DNA of 7,595 nucleotides. Source: Verrucomicrobiia bacterium. Its GTDB lineage: Bacteria; Verrucomicrobiota; Verrucomicrobiia; Limisphaerales; UBA11358. A program made the translations under genes and the position numbers. The stretch is from NCBI GenBank assembly GCA_030044395.1, contig JASHVW010000258.1, positions 1-7,595 of the forward strand, given 5' to 3'. Under the pieces are notes generated by a model, which had not been told where the DNA came from, ran no database searches, and saw only the letters and a program-made list of their open reading frames with translations. Positions 6,797 through 7,595 of the stretch are shown one piece after another (the first letter of the stretch is position 1; every line of letters starts with the position of its first letter).

Positions 6797-7015
6797 TTAA
6801 AATTCATCCGCGAGCTTGTTGCGGCGGGCGGAAGGGCTTAAAACTTCATCTTCGGGGCTGTCTGCCTGAACAGGGAACGGGATTGCCCTGCGTTTTACGA
6901 TCTGCTTGTAAAAAAGTTCCAACGCAGCGCGCGGCTTCAGTCCGATTTCTTCAAGAACGGCCTCAGCCTGGCGCTTGAGTTCAGGATCAATCCGGCTCCG
7001 GGCAATGGCGCTCAT
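6797..7015 (-). CDS. Ribbon-helix-helix (RelB/DinJ-like) antitoxin
   Basis: Predicted antitoxin that binds and neutralises the MazF-like toxin and represses the operon. The 72-residue product begins MSAIARSRIDPELKR. The short strand RSRID and two helices (about 10-40, ending KQIVKRRAIPF) follow the RelB/DinJ ribbon-helix-helix pattern of an Ala-Arg-Ile-Asp strand and a closing LPF-like turn. Residues 46-72 are charged, consistent with a flexible toxin-wrapping tail. I chose the ATG at 7015. A frame extends upstream to a TTG at 7063, but that extension contains the promoter and breaks the standard N-terminus of the family. First gene of a two-gene operon, 2 bp before the toxin. Pairing of this antitoxin type with a MazF-type toxin is less usual than with RelE. 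Confidence 0.82.
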   Translation of the reverse strand: MSAIARSRIDPELKRQAEAVLEEIGLKPRAALELFYKQIVKRRAIPFPVQADSPEDEVLSPSARRNKLADEF

Positions 7016-7051
7016 GAGCCCAATGTAGCTCAATCGTGGCCTATCTGTCAA
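7010..7051 (-). promoter_or_regulatory. Toxin-antitoxin promoter with palindrome over the start codon
   Basis: On the minus strand a perfect TTGACA (7051-7046) is followed after 18 nt by TACATT (7027-7022; 4 of 6 to TATAAT). Six bases later comes the antitoxin ATG at 7015, so the transcript should start at or next to the ATG. A perfect 10-bp palindrome, GCTCATGAGC (7010-7019), is centred on the start codon. Ribbon-helix-helix antitoxins usually repress their own promoter by binding palindromes near it, so this is the best operator candidate; the repressor role is inferred. Confidence 0.5.
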
Positions 7052-7142
7052 ATCCCAATCCAATTATGACTCCGCCTCGAATGAGCTCGCGCTGATGGGT
7101 GACAATGAAAACGGCATGGCGGCGCCTTGTAAGAGCGCTCGC

Positions 7143-7248
7143 TGATCTAATTTCCTAAAATCCGTACTTATCCGCGCCCATCCGTGGTTGAAAACTTTGG
7201 CTGCGGCTCCGCCGCGCTAAGTAATCTGCGGTGCTTAGGAATTAGTCA
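7143..7248. repeat. Short inverted-repeat-bounded element overlapping the dnaG stop
   Basis: TGATCTAATTTCCTAA at 7143-7158 is matched in reverse complement by 7235-7248 (TGACTAATTCCTAA on the minus strand). The 14 shared bases align with two single-base gaps. The arms bracket a 76-bp interior that includes CCATCCGTGGTTGAAAA, a phrase I recall as a dispersed intergenic repeat in Verrucomicrobia and Planctomycetes (unverified). The right arm contains the TGA stop of the primase-like gene. The structure resembles a very small non-autonomous element, but no target-site duplication is evident. Confidence 0.4.
7192..7215 (-). terminator. Weak intrinsic terminator candidate after dnaG
   Basis: Reading on the minus strand about 30 nt past the primase-like stop, GCGGC-GGA-GCCGC (7215-7203) forms a 5-bp GC-only stem with a 3-nt loop. 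It is followed by AGCCAAAG and then a run of four T. The T-run is short and displaced from the stem, so efficiency would be low. Confidence 0.25.
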
Positions 7249-7595
7249 TTTTACGGCCTGCCTTTTTTGTTCCCGCAGTTTCTGTTGTTCGCGCAGCCAT
7301 TCGGCGCGTTGAGCATCTGAAACATCGGCGGCGGCGGCTTTTGAGGTGAGCGCGGCGATGCGGCGGTCGAGGTCCTGGTTCCGCAACTTCAAAATCACAT
7401 CGACGACTTGTGTCTCCGGGTTGGGAATTTTCCTGTCTTCGGCGGCCGCCCCGGTCACCAGATTCCGCATCTCCGCGGTATCGCATTCGTCCAGAAAAGC
7501 GGCGAGGTTTTTCCAGGATTCATTTTTTTGCGCCGCGAGCCGCCGTTCGACAATTTGGCGCGCGATGGAATGAGTGATCCAGTCCACGTCCAAAT
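7246..7595 (-). CDS. dnaG: C-terminal part of a DNA primase-like protein (partial)
   Basis: The frame is open at the right edge of the window, so the 5' part is missing; about 116 residues are visible. They read as an all-helical region: DWITHSIARQIVERRL, then NLAAFLDECDTAEMRNLVTG, then VVDVILKLRNQDLDRRIAAL, ending in a charged helix (EWLREQQKLREQKRQ). This matches the general shape of the DnaG C-terminal helicase-interaction domain: a small helical bundle, then a 'column of LxxRxLxxRI' helix and a helical hairpin with a charged tail. The zinc-binding and TOPRIM domains, which would prove the identity, lie outside the window. If correct it synthesises RNA primers at the replication fork and contacts DnaB here. 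The apparent TTG at 7593 is not a start, just the edge. Confidence 0.6.
   Translation of the reverse strand, partial: LDVDWITHSIARQIVERRLAAQKNESWKNLAAFLDECDTAEMRNLVTGAAAEDRKIPNPETQVVDVILKLRNQDLDRRIAALTSKAAAADVSDAQRAEWLREQQKLREQKRQAVK

Noticed and set aside
7016..7063. TTG at 7063 as the start of the antitoxin
   Set aside because: The extension covers the consensus promoter, and the ATG at 7015 gives the standard family N-terminus.
7064..7142. Small gene or tRNA between the toxin-antitoxin promoter and the inverted-repeat element
   Set aside because: Several short palindromes (GAGCTC, GAGCGCTC) but no cloverleaf, no T-loop GGTTCRA motif and only very short frames.

Overview
The window most resembles a chromosomal segment of a Verrucomicrobia-type bacterium (Pedosphaera/Limisphaera-like), a saprophyte that degrades complex glycans. 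The basis is two large exported glycoside hydrolases, gene starts without clear Shine-Dalgarno sequences, and long intergenic spaces filled with palindromic and tandem repeats of a kind I associate with that phylum. The taxonomic call is inference from pattern recall, not from a marker gene. No rRNA or tRNA gene, CRISPR array, or intact transposase is visible.

Layout, left to right. 1-152: the 3' flank of the first gene, with a cluster of small hairpins typical of a dispersed repeat. 153-2861 (-): a secreted GH35 beta-galactosidase starting at GTG. 2862-3637: a 776-bp divergent intergenic region. It holds two copies of a 131-bp sequence at a 162-bp period (8 differences, all transitions) and a tail with three more short hairpins. 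3638-5995 (+): a GH92 alpha-mannosidase-family lipoprotein; a promoter-like sequence ends directly at its start codon. 6103-6267 (-): an unrecognised 54-residue protein with a histidine cluster and one C-terminal membrane helix. 6471-6794 and 6797-7015 (-): a two-gene type II toxin-antitoxin operon, with a MazF/PemK-like toxin behind a ribbon-helix-helix (RelB/DinJ-like) antitoxin and a 2-bp gap. 7143-7248: a short segment bounded by an imperfect inverted repeat that includes the stop codon of the next gene. 7246-7595 (-): the 3' end of a gene that looks like the DnaB-binding C-terminus of DNA primase (dnaG), cut by the window edge.

The two hydrolases are divergently transcribed and could act in sequence on a glycan carrying both beta-galactose and alpha-mannose. 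The long repeat-filled gap argues against a shared compact promoter. The toxin-antitoxin pair is self-contained. I see no convincing new multi-gene system. The items most worth a second look are the His-rich small membrane protein, the promoters that abut start codons (suggesting leaderless mRNAs), the tandem repeat that diverged only by transitions, and the inverted-repeat element that supplies the dnaG stop codon.
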